Shown: positions 1 through 7,480, counted from the first letter of the stretch. The stretch: 8,661 bases of DNA from Pseudomonadota bacterium (GCA_023435945.1 JAEZLB010000095.1:1-8661); one strand, 5' to 3'. Translations and numbers: made by a program. Notes: generated from the sequence alone by a model not told the origin.

Positions 1-312
1 TTGCAGCAGCCAGCGCGCCGGTGTTTTCCTGCGAAGTCCCCCCTCAAAATCAGGCAAGCACTGACACCTCAACGGCAGCTTCAGTCAGGGGCCCAAAGCT
101 TGACCTTCCTCAACAAAAGGAACAGCAGCAAAAGAACCTGTTTCTTTCCATGAGGCATTACGGAGACAATTTGCCCAGTGCGCAGTGAATAGGCAAATGT
201 TGAAACAGGGGCTTGCCGGCATACATGTTTACCTAAAGCAGTGTTTTAAATCAGAACTCCACGTAGACTCCCCTATTGTCTGCTTACCAGCCTCCCTTTT
301 TATTGTTACCCA
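1..312. other. Upstream region without a recognisable gene
   Basis: No convincing gene is visible here. A short open stretch in frame 1 runs from the window edge to a TGA at 151-153, but it has no recognisable family features; it could be the tail of a gene beginning outside the window or simply chance. The part from about 155 to 312 is AT-richer and probably holds the promoter and 5' leader of the kinase gene. A TTGAAA box at 200-205 has only a poor -10 match downstream, so I do not call a promoter. There is no purine-rich ribosome binding site directly before the ATG at 313. Confidence 0.4.
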
Positions 313-2529
313 ATGCGTATTCGCAGTCAGCTACTGCTGTTGGTTTTATCGATACTGATTCCTGCCCTGATCGCCACCGGGCTGGCAGTAGGCTATGTGT
401 ATAACGAGGGTCGCAAAAACGAGGAAAGGAATCTGTATGAGTACGCCCGCACGTTTGCCTTTCTGGTACAGAGTGAGCTGAGGACCAAGGAAAATATTCT
501 GCGTACACTCGCCAAGTCCCCTTCCTTGCTACGGGGCGACCTGAAGATTTTTTACCCTTATGCAGCTGCCACGGCTCCTTCGGAAGAAACCAACATCATC
601 CTGATCGAGGCAGGCGGGCGGCAATTGTTGAATACCCGCCGGCCACTGGGCGCCCCCCTGCCCGTAAAGCGCGCTTCGAACCTCAACGAGTTGATGGAAC
701 AGTATGGAACCAACCAGACCCTGGTATCCGACCTGTATTTTGCACCGGTAGGAGAGCAATACGACTTCTCCATCCAGGTTCCGGTCGAAAGAAAACATCC
801 TCCCTCCTGGTACCTGATGATGGGCGTCAGCGCAAGAATGATGCAACCGCTGGTCAATAACCTGAACCTTCCCAAAACCTGGATCGCGACCATCGTAGAC
901 CGCAATGGTACGGTCATCGCGCGCTCTCACGATGCGGAACGACGAATCGGCACGCGTCTCAGCGAACGCAGCCAGAAACTTCTGGCTGCGAGCACCAGCG
1001 GCGTATATGAAAGCATTTCGCTGGATGGCGTGCCAGTAAAGGCTTATTACCATCGCGTGGAAAACAGCGACTGGACCACCTTTATCAGCATCCCGAAGTC
1101 GGAGCTGAGCCAGTTGCCTACCCGTACCGCTTCTTTCCTGGGCGGGATCATCCTGCTACTGCTGGGCCTGGCGATATTCGCTGCACACTGGTTTGCGCGC
1201 CGCGCCTACCGGCCCGTCGAACAATTGAGAAAAGTTGCCGAACAATTGCATCGCGGAGAAGAGGTTTCCTATGTGCCACAAGGCATGCAGGAAGTGGACA
1301 CAGTAGGCGAGCAGTTGGCGGAAGCGAGCCAGCAAATCCGCCAGGCGACCCAGGAACTGGAGCGGCGTGTGGCGGAAGCCATTGCACAGACGGAACAAGC
1401 ACAGCAAGCCTTGCAACGCGGCCAGAAGCTGGAAGCACTGGGACGACTGACCGGAGGCATTGCTCATGAATTCAACAACCTGCTGCAAACCCTGACGACA
1501 GCCTTGCAGGTAGCCAAGATGGCCTCCAATCAGGAGCGTGTACAGACGCTCCTGGACACCTGCAAAAAGGCGGTCAATCGCGCCACCACCCTGACGCGCC
1601 AGCTCAGTGCGTTCGGACGAATACAGGAGTCCCGCCTGAGCACCATAGACCTGAACGACCAGATCCGGAATTTCCAGAAGTTGATCGAAGGCATCCTGCC
1701 CAGCAATATCGAACTCAAGATGAGTTTGCCCCCTTCCTTATGGCCCGTCACTATCGATGCGGTGCAGATGGAACTGGCACTGCTCAACATCGCCATCAAT
1801 GCGCGCGATGCAATGCCCAATGGCGGAGCGCTGCTACTGGAAACACGCAATCAGTATCTCGCTCTGCCGCCCGACAATCTTCCGGCCGGCGACTATGTCT
1901 GCGTACGTATTACCGATACCGGCACCGGCATGGCGACAGAAGTAATGGCCAAGGCGCTGGACCCCTTCTTCACCACCAAGCAAATCGGCAAGGGCAGCGG
2001 CCTGGGACTGGCGCAGGCATACGGTTTCGCGCGCCAGTCACAGGGCACCCTAATGCTGGCCAGCGAGGAAGGCAAGGGAACTACCGTGGAGATTATTCTG
2101 CCCAGGGCAACCGAGGCCGTTCCTGAGCCCTCCGCCTCGACTACCCCGGCACTGCCTCCGGCCATCCACAACGGCTCGGTCTTGTTCGTCGAAGATGACC
2201 CGCTGGTGCGCGAGGCCGTGGCGCCGGCACTGAGCAATGCAGGATTTGTCGTGCGGGTCGCCGCATCCGCGGACGAAGCCCTGACCATGCTGGAATCGGA
2301 TGACAATGTTGATGTTCTCTTCTCCGACATCATGATGCCGGGCCAGTTAAACGGCATTGAACTGGCCTGCGCGGTTCAGGAGCGTTATCCCGACATCAGG
2401 GTTTTTCTTGCCACCGGTTACACCGACCAGCTTGTAAATCAGGATGGCGTGACCCTGATCGGCAAGCCCTATGAAACCAGCGAGGTCGTGCGCCTTTTGC
2501 AGGAAGCCATTGATGGCGAACCGGCCTAG
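313..2529 (+). CDS. Hybrid sensor histidine kinase with Cache-like sensor and C-terminal receiver
   Basis: A 738-residue inner-membrane signalling protein. It should autophosphorylate on His and pass the phosphate to its own Asp. Seen: transmembrane helix 1 at about residues 6-29; a periplasmic region at about 30-272 resembling a double Cache sensor; transmembrane helix 2 at about 274-295; a HAMP-like linker and Q/E-rich coiled coil at about 296-375; HisKA with H385 in GGIAHEFNN; HATPase_c with N496 in NARDAM, the DTGTGM box at D535, the FFTTK motif and GKGSGLGLA; then a receiver at about 622-738 with acidic residues E627/D628/D629, phospho-acceptor D672 (SDIMMPG), T701 and K718. All catalytic residues look intact. 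There is no HPt domain and no output domain, so the downstream partner must lie elsewhere. The start is the only ATG able to precede helix 1; the frame is open back to a TAA at 247-249 without another ATG, and no Shine-Dalgarno is evident. The ligand cannot be told from sequence. Confidence 0.95.
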   Translation: MRIRSQLLLLVLSILIPALIATGLAVGYVYNEGRKNEERNLYEYARTFAFLVQSELRTKENILRTLAKSPSLLRGDLKIFYPYAAATAPSEETNIILIEAGGRQLLNTRRPLGAPLPVKRASNLNELMEQYGTNQTLVSDLYFAPVGEQYDFSIQVPVERKHPPSWYLMMGVSARMMQPLVNNLNLPKTWIATIVDRNGTVIARSHDAERRIGTRLSERSQKLLAASTSGVYESISLDGVPVKAYYHRVENSDWTTFISIPKSELSQLPTRTASFLGGIILLLLGLAIFAAHWFARRAYRPVEQLRKVAEQLHRGEEVSYVPQGMQEVDTVGEQLAEASQQIRQATQELERRVAEAIAQTEQAQQALQRGQKLEALGRLTGGIAHEFNNLLQTLTTALQVAKMASNQERVQTLLDTCKKAVNRATTLTRQLSAFGRIQESRLSTIDLNDQIRNFQKLIEGILPSNIELKMSLPPSLWPVTIDAVQMELALLNIAINARDAMPNGGALLLETRNQYLALPPDNLPAGDYVCVRITDTGTGMATEVMAKALDPFFTTKQIGKGSGLGLAQAYGFARQSQGTLMLASEEGKGTTVEIILPRATEAVPEPSASTTPALPPAIHNGSVLFVEDDPLVREAVAPALSNAGFVVRVAASADEALTMLESDDNVDVLFSDIMMPGQLNGIELACAVQERYPDIRVFLATGYTDQLVNQDGVTLIGKPYETSEVVRLLQEAIDGEPA

Positions 2530-2546
2530 CCTTCATGGCCTTCACT

Positions 2547-2578
2547 TGTAATCCAGGAACTCCTGCTCCTGGATTACA
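2547..2578 (+). terminator. Perfect 12-bp hairpin after the kinase gene
   Basis: Arms TGTAATCCAGGA (2547-2558) and TCCTGGATTACA (2567-2578) are exact complements around an 8-base loop, starting 17 bases after the kinase stop codon. The stem is strong, but no T-run follows directly; the nearest is a TTTT at about 2589-2592. It may be a weak or Rho-assisted terminator or an mRNA-stabilising hairpin. A further copy of GGATTACA occurs at 2605-2612. Confidence 0.45.
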
Positions 2579-2647
2579 TACAGGTTCCTTTTGCCCCCGC
2601 CCCAGGATTACAGGGGCCGCCGAAGAAATAAGGGGGGCTTCCCGTAA

Positions 2648-3056
2648 TGGCGTCATACGCTGCGCCACCGGCAACCGCTTTCCCTGCTGCTGTTCAATGT
2701 GAACGACCTCAAGCAATACAACGACCGTTATGGCCATCTGCAGGGCGACAAATGCCTGCATCGCCTGACGTGCCCTTGCCGGTGCGCCGATGCAGCCGCG
2801 TGATTTTTCTGGATGCTTCGGCGGGGAGGAGTTGGTGCTCGTTTTTCCGGAAACCGATGGACAAGCTGCGCGCAAGGCAGGTCAACGTTGCCGCGACTTG
2901 CTTGAAAAAACAACGGGGCTCATATCAAGTCCCGGGTGAATGACTTTCTGACCACCTGCATGGGCCTGCACACCTGCCTTCCCTCGCTCGGCAGATGCCC
3001 GGCGCTGTCAGGCCAAGCGTGCAGGCCGCAATGGTATCGTCGACTACGATGCATAA
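2648..3056 (+). pseudogene. Decayed diguanylate cyclase (GGDEF domain) remnant
   Basis: GGDEF-domain landmarks appear in order but in two frames. Frame 2 from 2648 gives WRHTLRHRQPLSLLLF, then NVNDLKQYNDRYGHLQGDKC, matching the family's substrate and metal region (normally D-I-D-x-F-K-x-x-N-D-x-x-G-H-x-x-G-D). Around 2768 the homology moves to frame 3, giving RALAGAPMQPRDFSGCF, GGEELVLVFPETD and CRDLLEKTTG, and stops at TGA 2937-2939. Frame 2 then gives MGLHTCLPSL (2960-2989), and frame 3 gives ARRCQAKRAGRNGIVDYDA ending at TAA 3054-3056, the classic GGDEF C-terminus. The normal D-x-L-T-G-L-x-N-R-R entry motif is not found; a TAA at 2645-2647 lies just upstream. Both metal-region Asp positions read Asn (NVN), the A-site is GGEEL, and the inhibitory-site R-x-x-D reads Q-P-R-D. 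It cannot encode a working cyclase as it stands. Any N-terminal sensor or receiver domain has been lost, or never existed. Confidence 0.85.
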
Positions 3057-3095
3057 AAAATTCCCTCCGCTGCCTGTAGGCAGGGGAGGGAATTT
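3057..3095 (-). terminator. Rho-independent terminator of leuA
   Basis: The arms ttccctcc (3061-3068) and ggagggaa (3085-3092) are extended by AAA/TTT (3058-3060 with 3093-3095). Inside, a second stem CTGCC/GGCAG (3070-3074/3079-3083) closes a TGTA loop, with one unpaired G on each side between the stems. Read on the minus strand, the hairpin is followed directly by TTTTTT, a textbook terminator about 90 bases past the leuA stop. On the plus strand only TTT follows, so it may also weakly end transcripts coming from the dead cyclase gene. Confidence 0.88.
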
Positions 3096-3104
3096 CCGCT
3101 CTCG

Positions 3105-3139
3105 TGACCTGGCGCTTGTGGCGCCGCTCAACGAGGTCA
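3105..3139 (-). other. Structured hairpin in the leuA 3' leader
   Basis: TGACCT (3105-3110) pairs with AGGTCA (3134-3139), and inside it GGCGC (3111-3115) pairs with GCGCC (3121-3125), leaving an eight-base bulge on one side. It lies between the leuA stop codon and the terminator. It could be an mRNA 3'-end stability element; no function is demonstrated. Confidence 0.3.
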
Positions 3140-3181
3140 GGCAACCGGCATGGGTTAGCCGGACACCTTTACCTGGATCAC

Positions 3182-4924
3182 TTACGCATTCACCGCCATC
3201 TGCATCGTGTCGCGAATCGGTGCCACTTCATTGGCGCGATTGACACTGCTGATGATGGCCTTGATCGAAGCCGTGACGATATTGCTGTCTATGCCCACGC
3301 CGTAGAACTCGCGGTTATGCGCGCCCACTTCCATGAAGGCACAGGCGCGGGCATCTCCGCCATCCGCGCTGGGCGCCATCGAACGCTCTTCATAACTGCG
3401 CACCTGGAGATGAATGCCTGCATTACGCAAGGCATGCACGGCAGCATCAATGGGACCGTTGCCCTCACCGGACAGGATCTGCGACACACCATCGATGTCC
3501 ACCGACAAGCGTATGCCCTGCTTGCCATCCTTGTCGAACAGCGCATGTTCGCGATAGGCGAGCGGCGACACGGTCTCCAGATAAGTCTTGGAGAACAGCG
3601 TCCACAACATGTCGGCGGCAACTTCCCCGCCCACCTTGTCCGTATATTCCTGCACCACGCCGGAAAACTCGATCTGCAAACGGCGCGGCATGACCACGCC
3701 ATGTTCCACTTCCATCAGGTATGCCACACCGCCCTTGCCAGACTGGCTGTTGACGCGTATCACCGAGTCATAGCTGCGGCCCACATCAGCCGGGTCCATG
3801 GGCAAGTACGGTACATTCCACACTTCGCCTGCCTGTTGCTGCGCCAGCCCCTTTTTGATCGCATCCTGGTGCGAGCCGGAGAAGGCCGTAAAGACCAGAT
3901 CGCCTACGTACGGGTGGCGCGGATGGATAGGCAACTGCGTGCAATGCTCGACGGTGCGGGCAATTGCGTTGATGTCGGAGAAGTCCAGTCCCGGCGCAAC
4001 CCCCTGCGTGTAAAGGTTCATTGCCAGCGTCACGATATCGACGTTGCCGGTACGTTCGCCGTGCCCGAACAAGCAGCCTTCCACGCGATCAGCGCCTGCC
4101 ATCACGCCCAGCTCGGCGGCAGCCACAGCGGTACCGCGGTCATTGTGCGGGTGCAGGGACAGGATCACGCTGTCGCGGCGCGCCAGGTTGCGATGCATCC
4201 ACTCGACCTGGTCGGCATATACGTTCGGCGTCGCCATCTCGATAGTGGCTGGCAGGTTCAGGATCACCTTATTGTCGGGCGTCGCCCCCCAGGTTTCGGT
4301 GACGGCATTGCAGACGTCCACTGCAAAATCCAGCTCGGTACCGCTGAAAGTCTCGGCGCTGTACTGCAACACCCACTCCGTTTCCGGATGTTCGGCGCAC
4401 AACTGCTTGATCAGCTTGACCGCGTCAATCGCCATCTGCTTGGTTTCTTCGCGACTCATGCCATAGACAATGTCGCGGAACGGCTTGGACGTCGCGTTGT
4501 AAACGTGAATGATGGCACGGCGCGCGCCGGCCAGCGCTTCAATCGTGCGGCGAATCAGATGCTCACGCGCCTGCGTCAGGCCTTCGATGGTGACGTCATC
4601 GGGAATGTGATTACCCTCGATCAGCAAGCGCACGAAATCGAAATCGGTCTGCGAAGCAGACGGGAATGCCACTTCGATTTCCTTGAAGCCGATCTGGCAC
4701 AGCATCTTGAACATGCGCATCTTGCGCTCGGCATTCATGGGCTCGAACAAAGCCTGATTGCCATCGCGCAGGTCGGTACTCATCCAGACTGGTGGCTTGG
4801 TGATGACCTTGCCCGGCCATTGCCGATCAGGCAAGGCGATGGGAGCAAACGGGCGATATTTGACGCTGGGATCTTGCAACATGGCGAACTCGCTGTAATA
4901 AGTTGAATCACGGAATAACAGCAT
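3182..4924 (-). CDS. leuA: 2-isopropylmalate synthase, long (type 2) form
   Basis: Catalyses the first committed step of leucine synthesis: acetyl-CoA plus 2-oxoisovalerate to 2-isopropylmalate, in the cytoplasm. Numbered from the start used here (580 residues), the TIM-barrel signature [11 protein letters not shown] carries the catalytic R53-D54; the metal-binding LHPHN has H258 and H260; GHGERTGN follows with N294. The C-terminal third is the LeuA dimer/regulatory domain that binds leucine. Length fits the type 2 subgroup (about 550-570 residues, longer than the roughly 520 of E. coli LeuA). Start: ATG 4924 has GAGG at 4933-4936 with 8-base spacing. The family usually starts at MLQDP, an ATG at 4882 (566 residues) with only a weak ribosome site; a further in-frame ATG is at 4969. 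It stands alone, divergent from an Lrp-type regulator, with its own terminator. It may be a second LeuA beside a housekeeping copy elsewhere (inference from related genomes). Confidence 0.96.
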   Translation of the reverse strand: MLLFRDSTYYSEFAMLQDPSVKYRPFAPIALPDRQWPGKVITKPPVWMSTDLRDGNQALFEPMNAERKMRMFKMLCQIGFKEIEVAFPSASQTDFDFVRLLIEGNHIPDDVTIEGLTQAREHLIRRTIEALAGARRAIIHVYNATSKPFRDIVYGMSREETKQMAIDAVKLIKQLCAEHPETEWVLQYSAETFSGTELDFAVDVCNAVTETWGATPDNKVILNLPATIEMATPNVYADQVEWMHRNLARRDSVILSLHPHNDRGTAVAAAELGVMAGADRVEGCLFGHGERTGNVDIVTLAMNLYTQGVAPGLDFSDINAIARTVEHCTQLPIHPRHPYVGDLVFTAFSGSHQDAIKKGLAQQQAGEVWNVPYLPMDPADVGRSYDSVIRVNSQSGKGGVAYLMEVEHGVVMPRRLQIEFSGVVQEYTDKVGGEVAADMLWTLFSKTYLETVSPLAYREHALFDKDGKQGIRLSVDIDGVSQILSGEGNGPIDAAVHALRNAGIHLQVRSYEERSMAPSADGGDARACAFMEVGAHNREFYGVGIDSNIVTASIKAIISSVNRANEVAPIRDTMQMAVNA

Positions 4925-4932
4925 TCTACGCC

Positions 4933-4949
4933 CCTCTGCCCGGCAGAGG
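4933..4949 (-). promoter_or_regulatory. Palindrome covering the leuA ribosome binding site
   Basis: CCTCTGCC (4933-4940) and GGCAGAGG (4942-4949) are perfect inverted repeats around a single base. In leuA mRNA they could form a stem of about 7 bp with a CGG loop. The 3' arm contains the GAGG that serves the ATG at 4924, so folding would hide that ribosome site and could favour initiation at 4882. Alternatively it is a protein-binding palindrome in DNA. Confidence 0.4.
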
Positions 4950-4995
4950 ATTGCTTTGTATGCGAGCATCCGGCAATTTTCAGCAATTTATTGCC

Positions 4996-5060
4996 AATAA
5001 ATTCCATATTTTTGGTTTAATATTCCATGGAATTTATTTTCTGGAATAAATCATGGAATT
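4996..5060. promoter_or_regulatory. Probable Lrp-type operator in the leuA/regulator divergent gap
   Basis: The very AT-rich gap holds repeated TTCCA/TGGAA units. AATAAATTCCAT (4996-5007) is the exact inverted complement of ATGGAATTTATT (5027-5038). ATTCCATGGAAT (5022-5033) is itself a perfect 12-bp palindrome. ATTCCAT recurs at 5001 and 5022, 21 bases or two helical turns apart. Further TGGAAT units lie at 5042-5047 and 5054-5059, the last inside the regulator's first codons. Lrp-family proteins bind degenerate AT-rich inverted repeats arrayed at helical spacing, often upstream of their own gene. No single -35/-10 pair stood out for either direction. Confidence 0.6.
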
Positions 5061-5523
5061 AGACCGCTACGACCGCCAGATATTGGACATCCTTCAGCAG
5101 GATGGGCGCATCAGCAACCAGGACCTTGCAGACCGCATCGGCCTGTCGCCGTCGCCCTGCCTGCGGCGGCTGCGCATGCTGGAAGAATCCGGCCTGATCG
5201 TTGCCTACCGCGCCCTGCTTGACGCGAAGAAGCTGGGCCTGTCGCTGATGGCGCTGATCGGCATCTCCATGGACAAGCACACGCCGGAACGTTTCTCGAA
5301 TTTCCAGGCCAGCGTGGAGAAAATCCCGGAAGTGCTGGAATGCCTGCTGATTACAGGCCAGCAGGCCGACTATCAACTGAAGGTCGTGGTGAAGGACATG
5401 GATGCCTATCAGCAGCTGCTGCTCAACAAGATCACGCGCATCCCCGGCGTAACCGGCGTGCATACCAGTTTTGTGATGCAGCAGGTCGTCAACAGGACGG
5501 CGCTTCCGGTAGGCTTTTCGTAG
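5053..5523 (+). CDS. Lrp/AsnC-family transcriptional regulator
   Basis: A 156-residue DNA-binding protein of full family length. The opening DRYDRQILDILQQDGR and the helix-turn-helix at about residues 20-41 (ISNQDLADRIGLSPSPC with the recognition helix after it) are typical. Residues about 65-145 form the RAM (ligand-binding, oligomerising) domain; the VTGVHTSFVM segment near the end is characteristic. Such proteins assemble as octamers and sense amino acids, classically leucine. Its divergent placement against leuA and the intervening repeats suggest it controls leuA and itself, with leucine as plausible ligand; whether it activates or represses cannot be read. The ATG at 5053 is preceded by a weak GGA at 5043-5045 and overlaps the last operator-like repeat, so bound protein could block its own expression. 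The gene converges on the next one with only 21 bases between stop codons and no visible terminator. I leave the symbol blank because several paralogues are usual. Confidence 0.94.
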   Translation: MELDRYDRQILDILQQDGRISNQDLADRIGLSPSPCLRRLRMLEESGLIVAYRALLDAKKLGLSLMALIGISMDKHTPERFSNFQASVEKIPEVLECLLITGQQADYQLKVVVKDMDAYQQLLLNKITRIPGVTGVHTSFVMQQVVNRTALPVGFS

Positions 5524-5544
5524 TTCGGGTTACCTCAAGCGTGG

Positions 5545-6195
5545 CTATGCTCTCTGGGCAACAATCTGGCGCAGCGCCTGCTCAAACGCCTCGGCCGGCT
5601 GGCCGCCCTGAATCAGGTAACGATCATCGATGATGACCGCAGGCACGGAATGAATGCCGTGCTCCTGATAAAAGCGCTCCCTTTCCCTGACTGCCGTGGC
5701 GTAGGCATCGCTGCCAAGAATTGCCTGCGCCTGCTCAGGGTCCAGCCCGATTTCCCTGACCAGCCGCATCAGGACTTCATGCGAACCCGGATTTTCTCCA
5801 TCGGTGAAGTAGGCGCTGAACAAGGCACGTTTCAGTTCCAGCTGCCGCCCGTGTTCTTCGGCCCAATGCAGCAGGCGATGCGCATCGAAGGTATTGTAGG
5901 TGCGGGTGCGCTTGTCCAGGTTGAAGGTGAAACCCACCTGTTCGCCACGCTCGCGAATCGTTTCCTGATTCTGCGCCAGCTGCTGCGGTGTCAGACCGTA
6001 TTTTTCGCTCAGATGCTCGTTCAGATCCTGCCCTTCCGGCGGCATCGCGGGATTCAGCTCGAAAGGCTGAAAATGCAGGTCGGCCTCCACGTCATCTTTC
6101 AGCGCGTCCAGCGCCTGCTGCAGCGAATTTAATCCTATGATGCACCAGGGGCACACCACGTCCGAAACAAAATCAATTTTTAGTCGTGTCTTCAT
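5545..6195 (-). CDS. DsbA-family (FrnE-like) thioredoxin-fold oxidoreductase
   Basis: A 216-residue protein of the DsbA-like thioredoxin group related to FrnE and 2-hydroxychromene-2-carboxylate isomerases. The N-terminal strand KIDFVSDVVCPWCIIG places the redox pair C15-P-W-C18 at the head of the first helix. An inserted helical domain follows, and the C-terminal SVPAVIIDDRYLIQGGQP carries the cis-proline P185 facing the active site. No signal peptide is visible, so it is probably cytoplasmic, unlike true DsbA. Related proteins act as disulfide isomerases or oxidoreductases, some in oxidative stress; the substrate here is unknown. The start at 6195 is chosen because AAGGTG (6202-6207 on the minus strand) sits six bases ahead; an ATG at 6201 would be too close, and one at 6252 adds a non-homologous-looking extension. 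The phosphoesterase gene ends 116 bases upstream on the same strand, so co-transcription is possible but not evident. Confidence 0.93.
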   Translation of the reverse strand: MKTRLKIDFVSDVVCPWCIIGLNSLQQALDALKDDVEADLHFQPFELNPAMPPEGQDLNEHLSEKYGLTPQQLAQNQETIRERGEQVGFTFNLDKRTRTYNTFDAHRLLHWAEEHGRQLELKRALFSAYFTDGENPGSHEVLMRLVREIGLDPEQAQAILGSDAYATAVRERERFYQEHGIHSVPAVIIDDRYLIQGGQPAEAFEQALRQIVAQRA

Positions 6196-6201
6196 GCTCA
6201 T

Positions 6202-6207
6202 CACCTT
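6202..6207 (-). promoter_or_regulatory. Ribosome binding site fixing the oxidoreductase start
   Basis: AAGGTG on the minus strand lies six bases before the ATG at 6195. It directly abuts the alternative ATG at 6201, which argues against that start. Confidence 0.7.
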
Positions 6208-6311
6208 AACGTATTTGCGCCGGCACAGGAAGCTTGCCAGGCGGATGCACACTAGTTCCCTATTGCATTGCTGGCGCGGGCCTCGCTCTAACTATCTCGC
6301 TTATCCTGCGA

Positions 6312-7274
6312 TTACCCGACACTGACAAAATTCGACGTCCTCAGGATGAGCTCCCCCTCCCAACGATACGCCATGAGCGGCCCGCCGCGTCCTGCGCTGT
6401 AATCCACGCAGGCCATGTGCCGCCCCTGCAACTGGGGTGCACCCTTCATCCAGTAATGTCCGAAAAAGATGGCTTTGTCGCCTGGAATCACAGGGCAGGC
6501 ATGTTCCTGTATGGGCTCGTCCGGCAACAACACGTTAACGTGGCCGGGCAGTATGCCGAGCGCGGCATAGGTGTTGCTCCTCTCGTCCCACCAGCGTATG
6601 CGCAGCTTGCGCCGCTCAGTGCCATCCTTATCCACGAAGAACAGGTCATACGGCAAATCCACGTCCGGTCCGCGCAGCAGGGTGTTGACCGCCTGGTACA
6701 AACTGGGTCCGGCCAGGGGGCGGCCCGTCTCATCCTTCAATGGCCTGGTCGCTTCGAGGATCAGCGATTTGCTCAGGCGATTACCTTCACTCAGATAAGG
6801 CTTCAGATAATCAATGCACTCGTCATGCCAGCAGGCATGAACGACACGCAGCCCCGGCAGATCCAGCCACAAGGGCAAGGAATAAAACCATTCAACAATC
6901 TCGCCATGCACATGCGGCACATGCTCGACCTCTTCCAGGAAACGCGCATGCTGCCTGCGGTTTTTCTCGCCCTTCTCGTTGTAGCGGTTGCGCAAATACT
7001 CCCCTTCTTTTTCGGGATGCGGAGTATGCCAGGCAATTGCATTCAGTTCGTGATTCCCCATGACCGCCAGTGCTGCACCGCTGTCCACCATCTTTCTCAC
7101 GATGGAAAGCGTATGCAGCTGATGCGGACCACGGTCAATGAAATCGCCGACGAAAACAGCCTGCCTACCCGGATGGCGCCACCCGCCTGAGGTTTCACGA
7201 TATCCCATCTTGCGTAACAGCGCTTCCAGCTTGCCCGCCTGCCCATGAAGATCACCAATGATGTCGTACACCAT
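6312..7274 (-). CDS. Calcineurin-like metallophosphoesterase (Ser/Thr phosphatase/ApaH type)
   Basis: A 320-residue predicted cytoplasmic phosphoesterase. The dinuclear-metal motifs of the family are all present: GDLHG (D8, H10), GDFIDRGP (D44, D47, R48), GNHE (N74, H75, E76), then VVHACWH (H146) and FGHYW (H273). The order and spacing match the serine/threonine protein phosphatase, ApaH and PrpE branch. The natural substrate (phosphoprotein, dinucleoside polyphosphate or other phosphoester) cannot be decided. It is longer than typical PrpE or bacteriophage-type phosphatases (about 220-245 residues) and near ApaH in length, with an extra charged segment after GNHE (about residues 80-125). The start at 7274 begins directly at the first beta-strand and has AGAGGTG at 7279-7285 about four bases upstream; the frame extends to 7325 but that extension looks non-coding. 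It is divergent from the flavoprotein gene across 215 bases, with no clear promoter or operator. Confidence 0.92.
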   Translation of the reverse strand: MVYDIIGDLHGQAGKLEALLRKMGYRETSGGWRHPGRQAVFVGDFIDRGPHQLHTLSIVRKMVDSGAALAVMGNHELNAIAWHTPHPEKEGEYLRNRYNEKGEKNRRQHARFLEEVEHVPHVHGEIVEWFYSLPLWLDLPGLRVVHACWHDECIDYLKPYLSEGNRLSKSLILEATRPLKDETGRPLAGPSLYQAVNTLLRGPDVDLPYDLFFVDKDGTERRKLRIRWWDERSNTYAALGILPGHVNVLLPDEPIQEHACPVIPGDKAIFFGHYWMKGAPQLQGRHMACVDYSAGRGGPLMAYRWEGELILRTSNFVSVG

Positions 7275-7278
7275 GCAG

Positions 7279-7285
7279 CACCTCT
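7279..7285 (-). promoter_or_regulatory. Ribosome binding site fixing the phosphoesterase start
   Basis: AGAGGTG on the minus strand, four bases before the ATG at 7274. It supports this start over the in-frame ATG at 7325, which would place this site inside the coding region. Confidence 0.7.
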
Positions 7286-7480
7286 CAAGCCGAACCACAG
7301 GGCATTGCAGCCCGTTCAACCTCATCCTATTCGAACCGGGATTCTGGCTTCAGTTCCCGTGATGCAATACCAATGAGGGCAGTCACCTCCCACTTTCCAC
7401 ATCAACACATTGTCATGGCGCTGCATCTAAGTGAGGCATTTATCGTCCAATAACATAAACCGCCTTGAACATTCTTACAC

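Noticed and set aside
200..228. A sigma-70 promoter for the kinase (TTGAAA at 200-205)
   Set aside because: The -10 at suitable spacing matches only about half the consensus, so it is not distinguishable from chance.
2396..2875. A 159-codon minus-strand gene filling the gap after the kinase
   Set aside because: It overlaps the kinase receiver domain and the GGDEF fossil and shows no domain; an antisense shadow.
2647..2943. A 98-codon small gene on the plus strand
   Set aside because: It is the third frame of the decayed GGDEF region; the family-like sequence is in the other two frames.
3104..4906. A 600-codon open frame on the plus strand opposite leuA
   Set aside because: It lies antisense to almost all of leuA, has no recognisable domain, and reads like a codon-bias shadow of a GC-rich gene. 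LeuA has intact catalytic motifs on the other strand.
4924..5052. A leucine leader-peptide attenuator before leuA
   Set aside because: No short ORF with clustered leucine codons and no terminator/antiterminator pair is visible on the minus strand in this gap.
6234..7190. A 318-codon open frame on the plus strand
   Set aside because: Antisense to the metallophosphoesterase, whose metal motifs are complete; no family resemblance in the plus-strand translation.
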